Origin: Blautia wexlerae
GTDB lineage: Bacteria > Bacillota > Clostridia > Lachnospirales > Lachnospiraceae
Direction: 5' to 3'
Assembly: GCF_013300825.1 (NCBI RefSeq)
Contig: NZ_JAAIMY010000010.1
Coordinates: 1-64,000, forward strand
Length of the DNA: 64,000 nt
In this document: positions 1 to 8,130 of the stretch, piece after piece
Layout: the number at the start of each line of letters is the position of its first letter
How positions within the stretch are numbered: the stretch's first letter is position 1
Translations under genes and position numbers: made by a program
The notes under the pieces: model-generated
What the model saw: only the letters and a program-made list of their open reading frames with translations
Told to the model about the DNA's origin: nothing
Databases searched by the model: none

Positions 1-110
1 AAGAACCGCGGGACACGCGGGGATAGCCTGTTTTAGCTTTGCCCTGAAGGGCAATTGAGCAGGAAGCTCCCGCTTCAAAATCTGTAAGATTTAAGTGGCG
101 AGAGCATGTC
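1..110 (+). mobile_element. Right end of an IS200/IS605-type (TnpB) element, partial
   Basis: The left edge of the window carries what looks like the 3' end of a TnpB-type element lying to the left. A plus-strand frame gives a TnpB-like C-terminus (positions 2 to 58). It is followed by an imperfect hairpin at about 68 to 105 (CTCCCGC pairing with GCGAGAG), as is usual at the right ends of these elements and in the 3' part of their omega/re-RNA. The element stops near 105 to 112 inside a serpin gene. These elements insert without a target duplication, and none is seen. The exact end cannot be fixed without the other junction. Most of the element lies outside the window. Confidence 0.55.
2..58 (+). 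pseudogene. tnpB: C-terminal fragment of TnpB-like transposon nuclease (partial)
   Basis: The frame starting at base 2 reads RTAGHAGIACFSFALKGN then a TGA stop. The TAGHAGI-AC pattern resembles the end of the TnpB zinc-ribbon/RuvC region. Reading through the TGA gives AGSSRFKICKI and a second stop at 93 to 95, which recalls the KQEAGSSRF tail common in clostridial TnpB proteins. The internal TGA may therefore be a truncation, or simply the natural end. The protein starts outside the window, so activity cannot be judged. TnpB is an RNA-guided DNA endonuclease that helps these elements persist. Confidence 0.45.
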
Positions 111-470
111 ACTCTTGTTCAGATATTCCTTTGCATAAGATGCAAAATCATCGGTTCCCAGGTAATTACATAGAACTTCTTTTGTCTCTCCTTTTGCACC
201 TTCTGCGATCATGCCCAGCGCAAAATTAAGGCTTGTGGGACTGAACATAATATTTTCTCCATTGACTGCCGCAGAGATTTGGTCTGTCATTTTTACGGAA
301 TTCTGTAATGTCACGGCTTTGTCGATACTGGCTCCTTTATTACCGGACACCGTGTCTTCATTGCTGCTTTGGATTTCACTGGCTTCTGCGGAACCGGCAT
401 ATATGCCGACAGTTGGCAGTGCGACAGTCATAGCTGCCAGTATTCCGATTAAGAGTTGTTTTCTTATCAT
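75..470 (-). pseudogene. Secreted serpin, truncated by the transposon end
   Basis: A 131-residue reading frame starts at ATG 470 with a good ribosome site (GAGGAGG, 9 nt spacing) and a signal peptide (MIRKQLLIGILAAMTVALP). Residues 60 to 118 match the start of the serpin fold: a helix with the NIMFSPTSLNFALGMIAEGAKGE pattern followed by a helix ending in AKEYLNK. Serpins are about 350 to 400 residues and need a C-terminal reactive loop. Here the frame runs into the transposon end at about base 110, and the last dozen residues are transposon sequence. The inhibitor should be inactive unless the rest is reconstituted elsewhere. Gut bacterial serpins inhibit host or microbial serine proteases; that role is inferred from the family. 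Confidence 0.8.
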
Positions 471-645
471 AAGGCATTTCCTCCTCTGGCATTTTCTTTA
501 GTTTAACATATTTTTCTTTCGGTTTTGTAATCTGTGCTGATGTAGTTAATGAAAAAACAGGACAACAGGAACGTATTTTACTCTTGCTTAAGTAATATCA
601 CAGTTAATCTCCTTTTTTTACAGGGAATTCCCATTGAAATCAGAC

Positions 646-690
646 AAAAGCAGGGCGAAACAGCATTAAAACTGTTTCTGCCCTGCTTTT
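646..690 (-). terminator. Rho-independent terminator of the Gly-rich surface protein gene
   Basis: An inverted repeat with arms AAAGCAGGGC-GAAACAG and CTGTTTC-TGCCCTGCTTT is flanked by A/T runs on both sides. It lies 60 bases after the stop of the minus-strand surface protein gene and before the serpin start. It could act in both directions. Confidence 0.8.
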
Positions 691-747
691 ATATATTCAG
701 ATGATATCATGTTTTATCATTTCACTGTAACATTTAAGAAAGAGAAG

Positions 748-3700
748 CTATTTCTTTGTCTTGAATTTCTTCATTGTGGAATATGGACTGTAAACTCTGG
801 ACTTGTTCTTGGAGGTTCTATTCCAGGAACGTACTGTCACATACCAGTTGCCTTTCTTTACGTTTGTAAAGGTTACAGTTACGGTATTTTTGCCTTCTGT
901 ACGTTTCAGATGTTTTTTTACAGGATATTTCTCACCTGCGGAGGTTTTGTATTTGTTTCTCAGCAGGATTTCATAACCTGTGGCATTTTTGCATTTTGTG
1001 TAAGTAACAGTCACAGTGTTTCCTTCTACAGTAATATTCTTGATCTTTGGCTGCTGTGGTGTGACAACAGTGATCTTGATCTTCTTGATTTTTGTCCAGG
1101 AACCATAGACCTTATTGCCCCGTGCATCCAGAACCCAGCTTCGGGCTGCCACATACCAGGTACCTTTTGCCAGATATCTGAAAGATGCCTGTGGCTTTCC
1201 GGTTGAGGAAACTTTTTTGCTGAACTTTCCGGTCTGAAGCATGTTTGATTTCTTGCTGATCACGAAGTCATAACCCTGAGCACCTGCACATCCTTTGGAA
1301 AGTTTGACAGTTAATTTATTTCTGTCAATGGAGTAGCTGGAAATCTTGGTGTCGGCAGGTCGCAGGTATGCACCGTTTTCATCTGTGATACTTCCGTCTG
1401 TGTGAATAACTCTGCCATTGAGGGATTCTGTACCAAATGCTATGAAATAATCCTGTCCTTTGGAAAGGGTAAAGTCAGCATATGGAATGCTATCCTCAAA
1501 TGCACCGCCTACAGTTACAGTCTGGATACACTGCAGAACCCCATTCTCAACATCATACCAGAACAGATTTGCCATAAGTCCTGCACAGGAGGCATCTGCT
1601 TTTACAGAAAGCACAGCCGGAAAATCAAAAGTTCCGTTTCTTCCAAGATGGAAACCGAAATCATTCTGGTTTGTGTAAATCAGGCTGTATAATGCTGCCG
1701 GGATATATTCTGCTGTGTTTGTAACAGAAAGATCAGTATCTGCAGGTGTTTCTGCTGTAATGGAAGTACCGTTAATCTTCCAGATGAAACCATTCTCCAT
1801 ATCAAGATTCAGGGAAATATCTTTTCCTTTTATCCCGGATAAAACGGAAACAGGAAGTGTCCTGGCACCATTCATGATAATGGAGATGGTATCTTTTTCT
1901 TTGGATGTCTTGATCAGATCATTAACAGTATCCCAGCTTTTCTTCTGGAAACTTCCCTCAATGTAAGGTTCCCCGTCACCAAGTTTTCCGAGATTTTTTG
2001 TATCCTGATGTCTGCATCGTTTACAGGTGTAAGTTATGATTCCGTCAGTTTCTGTAGTTGGTTCTGTAGTGATAACGCCGTTGTCATAGTCATGGCCGTA
2101 TGCGGAAATGGTATAACCATAGGAAAGTGTTTCATTACAGTCTGTGCAGTAGGTATCTCCGCTATATCCGCTGGAAGTACAGGATGGAGAGGAGTAATAA
2201 CGTCCGGCGGTGTGTTCGTGCGTGCATTGACTTCTGGTGATTGTGTAAGTAATAGATTCTTTTTCGTAATTCCCCTTATCGTCGCCATTGTAAATTGCGG
2301 TAGCTGTAATGGGTTTTCCAACTTGTAATTCCTGATCAGGATTAACATCGTTATCCCATTTCCAGTCAGCCGGAAAAGGGTTGGTAATGTCGCTGATCTT
2401 TTTACAGGACCATAGAACGGATATAGAAGTTTTATTAAAATCTACTCCTGGTGCTACAGAAGCTTTTTTTATAGTAAATGTCCATTCTGAACTTACTAAT
2501 CCTTTATGTTCAAAATAGGATTTACTTTCCCCTATCTCAGCCTTTACGGTATATGTGCCTGCATTTACAGGAGCACCTTGGAGCGGTTCGATTGTATCAA
2601 TGTTATCTTTGATATTTTCGTATTTACCTTTATAATATTTCAATAAGATTGTTCTGTCATTTTCGTGTGTAGGTTTAAATTTAAACTCTAATGAGGCTTC
2701 TTTAGGCTGACCATCGTAAATAGGATTTACAGGGGACTTAAATATAAAATCATTAACAACTTGAGCAGCTTTAAATGTGTTGGTAACGGTGTCGAATGAA
2801 TAATTCCGTATTCGAGATTCTGAACCGTTTTCTGGGTTAAGTATAATACTATAATAGCTGTTTGTAGAATTGCCTTCGAACTTGGGCAGCCAAACATACA
2901 GATTAGTGTCATCAGGGTCGAGAGAGGAATGGTTTACAGGCTTCCCATTCCATACACTAGAACCTGTTCCAGTTTTGATTGTTACGTTCGCATTTTCGGG
3001 ATTTTCAATAGTACAACAGTAAACCTCTTTCCCTTTGTTTGTTGGGGAACCGGATACAGAAGAGGCTTTTACCGAGCCGCCATTAATGGTAATATTTTTG
3101 TAAGAACCTCCATATTCATAGCCGCCACCAATTCCGTCACCATTCGTAGAACTAGCAGTTACAGAACTACTATTAATGGTAATATTACTGCCACTGCCAG
3201 CGCCGTAACCGCCGCCACCAATTCCGGCACCATCCGTAGAACTAGCAATTACAGAACTACTATTAATGGTAATATTACTGCCAGCGTGTTGCTTGCTGCC
3301 ACCAATTCCAGCACCATACTTAGAACTAGCAATTACAGAACAACTATCAATAATAATATTACTGCAAGAGCCGGAGCCGTAATAGCCGCCACCAATTCCA
3401 GCGCCATCCCCATCGATACTACGAGCATTTAAGATTCCTGCAGTAGTGTCTGAATCATTGGTTTTTATTATAAGCGGAGCTTCGTTATCTTTCTGTAAAC
3501 CGGCAGAATATGTATACTTCGTTATAAGATTATTTGTGCCTGTTAAATGGATAGTGACTGCAGCCTCCACATTTCCCCTTATTTGCAGTGCCGGACCAGC
3601 AAATGTATTGATATTTACGTTATTAAGATAAATGTTGATATTGGCTCCCGCCAAAATATTGCTTCCATCAACCACAATTCTATTTCCTGTTTCCTGTCTA

Positions 3701-4050
3701 CATGTGAATTTGTGATTTCCTGCCGACTTTATAGTATAAACTCCTTTCGTAACCTTATCGTTATCAGCTAAATCAACAATTTCTCCAGCTTGTTCATTTT
3801 CCGCAGCAGCCATTGCCTCATCGGGGGCATCGTTAAATTCTGGAACCTCGTCTGAACTGAATACAGACAGTTCCTCATCTGTCTCTCCTGCCGCTTCCAG
3901 CTCCTCATTGGTAAAAATCTCCGGAGTTTCTTCCTCAGACACTACATCCTGATTTCCGGAAGTAAATTCTTCCGCAAATATGGTCTGGGGGGGCATATTT
4001 GTAGAACACAATGCAAGTGCCAGAATCCCGGCTAATAACTTTTTCCTCAT
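748..4050 (-). CDS. Large secreted surface protein with Gly-rich beta repeats
   Basis: A 1100-residue protein if started at MRKKLLAG (ATG 4050), which has a ribosome site (AGGTGG) and a signal peptide ending near IFAEEF; the frame is open 26 codons further upstream. The order of parts is: acidic Glu-rich stretch (about 27 to 90), beta-strand region, three imperfect GAGIGGG...ITINSSSV repeats (about 220 to 310) that suggest a beta-helix or carbohydrate-binding-type fold, an MBG/Ig-like region, a Cys/His-rich segment (CTHEHT, CTDC, CKRC, possible metal knuckles) and two C-terminal Ig/FN3-like modules ending FKTKK. No LPXTG motif or C-terminal TM segment is seen, so attachment is unknown. A related C-terminal module occurs in the protein at 58768 to 60411. 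It lies downstream of the sigma/PrsW operon and just after a two-TM protein. Adhesin or glycan binding is a guess. Confidence 0.8.
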   Translation of the reverse strand: MRKKLLAGILALALCSTNMPPQTIFAEEFTSGNQDVVSEEETPEIFTNEELEAAGETDEELSVFSSDEVPEFNDAPDEAMAAAENEQAGEIVDLADNDKVTKGVYTIKSAGNHKFTCRQETGNRIVVDGSNILAGANINIYLNNVNINTFAGPALQIRGNVEAAVTIHLTGTNNLITKYTYSAGLQKDNEAPLIIKTNDSDTTAGILNARSIDGDGAGIGGGYYGSGSCSNIIIDSCSVIASSKYGAGIGGSKQHAGSNITINSSSVIASSTDGAGIGGGGYGAGSGSNITINSSSVTASSTNGDGIGGGYEYGGSYKNITINGGSVKASSVSGSPTNKGKEVYCCTIENPENANVTIKTGTGSSVWNGKPVNHSSLDPDDTNLYVWLPKFEGNSTNSYYSIILNPENGSESRIRNYSFDTVTNTFKAAQVVNDFIFKSPVNPIYDGQPKEASLEFKFKPTHENDRTILLKYYKGKYENIKDNIDTIEPLQGAPVNAGTYTVKAEIGESKSYFEHKGLVSSEWTFTIKKASVAPGVDFNKTSISVLWSCKKISDITNPFPADWKWDNDVNPDQELQVGKPITATAIYNGDDKGNYEKESITYTITRSQCTHEHTAGRYYSSPSCTSSGYSGDTYCTDCNETLSYGYTISAYGHDYDNGVITTEPTTETDGIITYTCKRCRHQDTKNLGKLGDGEPYIEGSFQKKSWDTVNDLIKTSKEKDTISIIMNGARTLPVSVLSGIKGKDISLNLDMENGFIWKINGTSITAETPADTDLSVTNTAEYIPAALYSLIYTNQNDFGFHLGRNGTFDFPAVLSVKADASCAGLMANLFWYDVENGVLQCIQTVTVGGAFEDSIPYADFTLSKGQDYFIAFGTESLNGRVIHTDGSITDENGAYLRPADTKISSYSIDRNKLTVKLSKGCAGAQGYDFVISKKSNMLQTGKFSKKVSSTGKPQASFRYLAKGTWYVAARSWVLDARGNKVYGSWTKIKKIKITVVTPQQPKIKNITVEGNTVTVTYTKCKNATGYEILLRNKYKTSAGEKYPVKKHLKRTEGKNTVTVTFTNVKKGNWYVTVRSWNRTSKNKSRVYSPYSTMKKFKTKK
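3133..3366 (-). repeat. About 90-bp imperfect tandem repeats inside the surface protein gene
   Basis: Three copies of a unit of roughly 90 bp, each including AGAACTAGCA, TTACAGAAC and AATATTACTGC, encode the GAGIGGG...NITINSSSVIASS repeats. The copies are close enough for recombination to change their number in frame. Confidence 0.7.
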
Positions 4051-4070
4051 GCTTTCCACCTTTCCTTTCT

Positions 4071-4391
4071 TTATACATGATCTTCTGCGTCTTGACTCTT
4101 TTGTCCTTTTTTTCTGAATTTGATACATAATGCGGTAATCACGACTGCCACAGTAAAGGAAATGACAGCCAACAACACATAACCGCCTGCGTCTTCATGC
4201 AGCAGAATTGTGCCGTACATTCCCGTGATGTCTATTGGCTGGCTTTGCATTATCCCCATTGTTCCCACGAGAGACAGGAACAACAGGGTACACAGAACAG
4301 ACAGCCGGCAGACTGTGCGCCACTCCTGGCGGCGGTGGTATTCATGCATTCGTTTTTTTACCAATTCGATACGCTTTTCTGTATCATACAT
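4071..4391 (-). CDS. Small two-TM membrane protein, paralogue of the sigma-linked one
   Basis: 106 residues from ATG 4391, chosen because an AGGAGG site lies 9 nt upstream; the ATG at 4400 would touch that site. The layout is a basic, helical cytoplasmic N-terminus (DTEKRIELVKKRMHEYHRR), TM1 at about 27 to 48, a short outside loop, TM2 at about 70 to 92, and a charged tail. This mirrors the 122-residue protein at 5774 to 6142 (NEERIAEVKRRIGEKERQQR), so the two look like paralogues. It ends 20 bp before the start of the large surface protein and is probably co-transcribed with it. No named domain is recognised. A role in signalling or in secretion of the surface protein is inferred from position only. 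Confidence 0.75.
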   Translation of the reverse strand: MYDTEKRIELVKKRMHEYHRRQEWRTVCRLSVLCTLLFLSLVGTMGIMQSQPIDITGMYGTILLHEDAGGYVLLAVISFTVAVVITALCIKFRKKGQKSQDAEDHV

Positions 4392-4482
4392 GCCTTCCAT
4401 CCTCCTTTCACAAAAAAGTCCTAAAAAGTCTTTCACTTATATAGGTACAAAAAAAGCGAAAAACTCTCACCTGAAAATCAAA

Positions 4483-4519
4483 TTTTTTTAAAAAAATTTG
4501 AGAGCTGCCGAAACAGCTC
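4483..4519 (-). terminator. Terminator of the sigma/PrsW operon
   Basis: Minus-strand hairpin GAGCTG-TTTCGG-CAGCTC followed by CAAATTTTTTT. The T run belongs to a 22-bp perfect A/T palindrome at 4479 to 4500. It separates prsW from the downstream two-TM/surface protein pair, which therefore probably has its own promoter. Confidence 0.7.
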
Positions 4520-4543
4520 CCAAAAGAGAAAAATCAGGTTATA

Positions 4544-5167
4544 TTATTGTATTGAACTGCGGAAGATCAGTTTTCCCGCTGCCAGAATCAGTACAGGCAG
4601 CAGATAAGCAATATACTGTGCTGCACCGCCATAGGCGATCAGAAGATTATAAATTGCGTGAAAGGTGATTGCTGCTCCCAGCAGACCGCAGGTTCCGGCA
4701 ATCTTCAGCCATATTCTCTGCCACACATATGCAAGCCCACCGCCGACAATGGCCCCACAGATCACATGCATGGCTCCTGTCCCAATACCCCGGAAGAAAA
4801 TAAAAGAAATATGGCCGGCTCCGTTTTGGATTAGATAGCAGATGTTTTCAAATGTGGCAAAGGAAAGGGCTGTGATCACGGCAGCATTTTTGATCTGCTC
4901 CGCTTTCGGCTCAAATATCAGCAGATAAAAGAGCAATGGCAGAAGTTTCATCACTTCTTCCACCACCGGGGCGATCTCTGTGGTAGCTGCAAAGGTGTCC
5001 GCTTTATAAAGTGCAGCGAAAAAGGTGTTGATGTATGCGGAAAGTAGACAGACACCCATCCCGGCAAAGCAGAACAGAAAGAATTTTCTCTGCCGCTTTC
5101 CCATACACAGAGCAGCGATCAGCAGGGGCGAGGCCATGCAAAGAAATACGTTTTCAATATATGTCAT
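4544..5167 (-). CDS. PrsW-family intramembrane metalloprotease
   Basis: 207 residues, almost all membrane helices. The family motifs are present: EEVMK (70 to 74), FATFEN (103 to 108), H134 and HAIYN (170 to 174), which together form the presumed metal site. In Bacillus, PrsW makes the first cut in the anti-sigma factor RsiW and releases sigma-W. Here it is the last gene of an operon with a sigma factor, a two-TM protein and a multi-TM protein, and its ATG overlaps the previous stop (ATGA). Site-1 cleavage of the two-TM protein is a reasonable inference but is not shown by the sequence. Confidence 0.85.
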   Translation of the reverse strand: MTYIENVFLCMASPLLIAALCMGKRQRKFFLFCFAGMGVCLLSAYINTFFAALYKADTFAATTEIAPVVEEVMKLLPLLFYLLIFEPKAEQIKNAAVITALSFATFENICYLIQNGAGHISFIFFRGIGTGAMHVICGAIVGGGLAYVWQRIWLKIAGTCGLLGAAITFHAIYNLLIAYGGAAQYIAYLLPVLILAAGKLIFRSSIQ

Positions 5168-5790
5168 ACCTGCACCGCCTTTCCTGTGGCTGGCAGCAGT
5201 GCAAACAGGCAGCCTGTAAGCAGAAGATCAAACCAGCAATAGGGAGCGGAAATGGAATAGCCCGGCCACAGGCAGCCGGAGATCCAAAGGACATACTCCA
5301 CCGCCACATAGCACAGTACCCCAATGTGGAAATACCGCATCTTACACGCTGTTCCCGTCTGTATCTGCGCATAAGCAAGACCCCGGATAGAATGATAAGA
5401 AACAACGATCATCATGCCACACCAGAGCAGATTGGAGAGAACATCCCCAAAAGTACAGTAAAATACACAAAGCGGAACGCCGATCAAAGGGGCAATCAGG
5501 GCTTTTCCTGTCGAAAATCTTCTTTCCCCGGAAGAAGAAAGGGTGTATTGCAGAAGATAAAGGAAAATCACGCTGGCTACCCAGCCAAACTCTGACACAT
5601 AAAAGACCTGCGGTGTTTCAGAAAACAGAAGCAGATACAGCGTCCAGTAAAGAGAGCCAAGGGCAAAGCAGCCGTAAAAGCAGGTCAGCAGGAAATATGT
5701 CTGTTTTCGACCTTTCAGATACCGAATACCACTCATACAAAAGCCCAACAGGGTAACAGCGAATTGAAAAAGATTACTGATCAGCTCCAT
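5164..5790 (-). CDS. Multi-TM membrane protein of the sigma/PrsW operon
   Basis: About 208 residues with roughly seven predicted membrane segments joined by short loops; a basic RYLKGRKQ loop follows TM1. ATG 5790 is preferred over ATG 5796 because the AGGGGGA site would sit only 2 to 3 nt from the latter. No known domain is recognised. It overlaps the two-TM gene by about 17 bp and prsW by 4 bp, so translation is coupled and the products are probably needed together. It could be a sensor or a partner of PrsW. Confidence 0.8.
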   Translation of the reverse strand: MELISNLFQFAVTLLGFCMSGIRYLKGRKQTYFLLTCFYGCFALGSLYWTLYLLLFSETPQVFYVSEFGWVASVIFLYLLQYTLSSSGERRFSTGKALIAPLIGVPLCVFYCTFGDVLSNLLWCGMMIVVSYHSIRGLAYAQIQTGTACKMRYFHIGVLCYVAVEYVLWISGCLWPGYSISAPYCWFDLLLTGCLFALLPATGKAVQV

Positions 5791-6142
5791 CTCCATTGTC
5801 CCCCTTTTGTTCCTCTGTCTGCTCCTCTTTGTTCAGCTGGCGGATGCGGAAGCACAGAATAGTCACGCAAACGCCGAGAATAAAAGCCAGCAGTCCGATC
5901 ACCATATATCCCAGCGCAGTACCGCCGCCTAAAATTGTTGCTGCCGTTTCAAAGCCAGAAGAAGTACCGGGCGTAATCTGTCCGACAATACCTGGCATAA
6001 CAAAGGAAACCCCAACGATTACTGCAAGGCATGCCGCTATGCAGAATGCGGAGACAATCCGTCTGTGCCGCAGTCTCTGCTGTCGTTCTTTTTCCCCAAT
6101 ACGCCGTTTTACTTCAGCAATCCGTTCCTCATTTTTCAACAT
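5774..6142 (-). CDS. Two-TM protein, candidate anti-sigma factor
   Basis: 122 residues: basic helical N-terminus (about 1 to 28), TM1 (about 29 to 50), a 25-residue Gly/Thr-rich outside loop, TM2 (about 76 to 97), acidic tail (EEQTEEQKGDNGDGADQ). GGGAGGG lies 8 nt before the ATG. The start overlaps the sigma factor gene by 14 bp, the usual place for an anti-sigma factor, but there is no zinc-binding anti-sigma domain (no HxxxCxxC) and the topology differs from single-pass RsiW. It resembles the protein at 4071 to 4391. Anti-sigma function is an inference from context. Confidence 0.7.
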   Translation of the reverse strand: MLKNEERIAEVKRRIGEKERQQRLRHRRIVSAFCIAACLAVIVGVSFVMPGIVGQITPGTSSGFETAATILGGGTALGYMVIGLLAFILGVCVTILCFRIRQLNKEEQTEEQKGDNGDGADQ

Positions 6143-6677
6143 CTGTAATACCCTCCCGTTGCAATAATCCGCGTAAACGCGCTTTCCCCCGGTACACCAT
6201 ATTTGTGATCTGCTTCACGCTTTTCCCCATGACCTTAGCAGCCTGTTGGTAGCTCATACCCTCAAAATAGGTCAGATAAAGAGCTTCCCGATAATCTGGA
6301 TTTAACTCGTCCATGCAGAGATGCAGGATCTGATTCCGTTCTTTTGTGCGGACGATCTCCTCCACCAGTGTCTGCGCCTCCGGTTCTCTGGTCAGGTCGT
6401 CAAGACTGAAGATAATCCGCCGTCTGCTTTTGCGGCGTAAAGCCATGTGCCTCGCTGCTTTATAGAGATAAGCCTTAAAACATCCATCCCGGATGCGGGG
6501 CTTTTTCGTAAACAGCCAGGAAAAGGTTTCCATCATTAAGTCCTCCGCTTCATGGACGTCATGCAGATAACCATCGATGTATAAGGTCAATGGGTCGCCG
6601 TATTTTTTTATCAATAGTTCAAGTCCTGTCTCGTCACCGCTCAGATATTGCCCATAAAGCTCTTCATCAGTAGCCAT
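6129..6677 (-). CDS. ECF-like sigma-70 family RNA polymerase sigma factor
   Basis: 182 residues from ATG 6677, where AAAGGA lies 10 nt upstream; the in-frame TTG at 6686 is too close to that site. Region 2 spans about residues 5 to 90 (core-binding helix DVHEAEDLMMETFSWLF). Region 4 spans about 110 to 175, with a helix-turn-helix SYQQAAKVMGKSVKQITNMVYRGKARL written here across the two helices. The domain order is that of ECF sigma factors. It is the first gene of the operon with the two-TM, multi-TM and PrsW genes. It has a strong housekeeping-type promoter, so its activity is probably controlled after translation. Confidence 0.85.
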   Translation of the reverse strand: MATDEELYGQYLSGDETGLELLIKKYGDPLTLYIDGYLHDVHEAEDLMMETFSWLFTKKPRIRDGCFKAYLYKAARHMALRRKSRRRIIFSLDDLTREPEAQTLVEEIVRTKERNQILHLCMDELNPDYREALYLTYFEGMSYQQAAKVMGKSVKQITNMVYRGKARLRGLLQREGITDVEK

Positions 6678-6761
6678 ACCGTTCAATTCCTTTCCCTATA
6701 TTACTCCTCTGTTGTCAGGTGTAATCTCCTGGCTTCTTTCCTTCGTTCTTTTAATAAGCAT

Positions 6762-6790
6762 AGTATACTTTTGTTTACAAAATACGTCAA
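6762..6790 (-). promoter_or_regulatory. Sigma-A type promoter of the sigma/PrsW operon
   Basis: Minus strand TTGACG, 17-nt spacer, TATACT. The -10 element lies about 85 nt upstream of the sigma factor ATG. Confidence 0.75.
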
Positions 6791-6799
6791 TTGTTCATA

Positions 6800-7055
6800 G
6801 TTCATAGCAATTCTACAAAATAATGCAACTTTGTATACTTTCCTGTGTTATCTGATTTCTTACAGTGGACAGTGCAAAAGAACTGTCCGTAACCGGACTG
6901 AAAACACCGGAAATAATAAAAGCAGCTGTATAGCTCTAAAGAGCAAACAGTAGTGGCGTCATGGATGCACCCTGAAAAAAGGCGGTATCCCGCCTTTTTT
7001 CAGATGCTCTGGTAACTCTCAGTTACCGAGTAATTCACAAACATTTATTAGAACT
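6800..7055. other. Gene-free stretch with small hairpins and a terminator
   Basis: No coding frame with a ribosome site was seen. It contains a small hairpin (GGACAGT...ACTGTCC, about 6872 to 6893), the 14-bp-arm terminator at 6972 to 7003 and a second hairpin, GGTAACT-ctc-AGTTACC, at 7011 to 7027. No promoter was assigned inside it. Confidence 0.5.
6972..7003 (-). terminator. Bidirectional terminator after rsmH-like gene
   Basis: Perfect 14-bp arms CTGAAAAAAGGCGG and CCGCCTTTTTTCAG around TATC. The A/T-rich outer arms let it work on either strand. It ends the csoR-copA-rsmH transcription unit. Confidence 0.85.
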
Positions 7056-8111
7056 TTATTCAGCCTTTATAGCCCAGCGCATCTTTGTGGAACGGGCTCT
7101 TGGGTTCTGTGTGCACTCTTTGGCTGAGGGGCGGATCACATCTTTTGCATAGTCAGAGTAGATTCCCTCTTTGTATCCTGCCTTAAGAGCTTTCTTTACC
7201 AGCTTGTCCTCACCGGAATGAAAGGTAAGGATTGCCACACGTCCGCCCGGACGCAAAGCATCCGGAAGCTTCTCCATAAATTCATACAGTACTTCGAACT
7301 CATGGTTGACATCAATACGCAATGCCTGGAATGTTCGCTGGCAGGTCTTCTTAATTGTCTCTTTCTTTTCCTTTTCAGGAAGAAAATCAAGAGTTTTTTC
7401 GATTACCTGACGCAGTTTTGTGGTAGTATCAATATGATTTCCCCTGTGGATCTCATCGGTAATGGCTTTGGCGAGTTCCTCACAGTATGGTTCATCGGAA
7501 TTTTCATAGAGCATTCCCGCAAGCTCTTCTCTGGAAATGGTATCCAGACGCCGGGCTGCACTGATGCCGGTTTCCTGATTCAGGCGCAGATCCAGAGGTC
7601 CGTCTGTTTTAAATGAGAAACCTCTTTTGGGATTATCAATCTGCATGGAGGAAACGCCGAGATCTGCCAGAATAAAGTCAAATCCTCCAACCTCTTTGGC
7701 AATCTCATCAATGGTGCAGAAGTTCTGAAGCTTTACTGTCAGCAATTCTTCCCCGAATCCCTGCTCTGCCAGACGTTTCTTTGTTTTGGCAGATTCCTCA
7801 GGGTCTACATCTGTCGCATAAATATGGCCCTTGCCATTCAGGCACTGAAGCATCGCTTTCGTATGGCCGCCATAGCCCAATGTGGCATCAAATCCGGTTT
7901 CTCCCGGCTGGATATTAAGAAAATCAAGGATTTCCTTAACCATAATGGAGATATGCATTCCCGCCGGGGTATTTCCTTTCTGAATCACATGTTCAATGGT
8001 ATCTTTATATTTCTCAGGCTGTAATTCCTTGTATTTCTCTTCAAATTTCTTCGGATATTTTCCTTTATAACGGACACGTCTTTTATGTGGTGTCTGATTC
8101 TGGTTTTCCAT
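7056..8111 (-). CDS. rsmH: RsmH-family 16S rRNA m4C methyltransferase, extended paralogue
   Basis: 351 residues, about 40 longer than usual because of a basic N-terminal extension (HKRRVRYKGKYPKKFEEKY). The SAM site DATLGYGGHT is near residue 79, followed by DLGVSSMQID and the C-terminal NPRARSTKMRWA. RsmH makes N4-methyl-C1402 in 16S rRNA. The usual SFHSLEDRIVK motif reads TFHSGEDKLVKK here. The gene lies far from any mraZ/ftsL/division cluster and 19 bp downstream of copA. It may therefore be a second copy, with the canonical gene in the dcw cluster elsewhere; this cannot be tested in the window. Confidence 0.85.
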   Translation of the reverse strand: MENQNQTPHKRRVRYKGKYPKKFEEKYKELQPEKYKDTIEHVIQKGNTPAGMHISIMVKEILDFLNIQPGETGFDATLGYGGHTKAMLQCLNGKGHIYATDVDPEESAKTKKRLAEQGFGEELLTVKLQNFCTIDEIAKEVGGFDFILADLGVSSMQIDNPKRGFSFKTDGPLDLRLNQETGISAARRLDTISREELAGMLYENSDEPYCEELAKAITDEIHRGNHIDTTTKLRQVIEKTLDFLPEKEKKETIKKTCQRTFQALRIDVNHEFEVLYEFMEKLPDALRPGGRVAILTFHSGEDKLVKKALKAGYKEGIYSDYAKDVIRPSAKECTQNPRARSTKMRWAIKAE

Positions 8112-8130
8112 AAAATCCCCTTTTTGTTTT

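Noticed and set aside
3133-3366. CRISPR-like repeats
   Set aside because: The spaced repeats are in-frame coding repeats of a surface protein with similar rather than unique spacers.
2929-3432. 167-residue plus-strand frame rich in RTTINGNIT repeats
   Set aside because: It is the reverse reading of the repeats in the minus-strand surface protein gene.
4479-4500. 22-bp A/T palindrome as an independent operator
   Set aside because: Better explained as the T run after the operon terminator hairpin.
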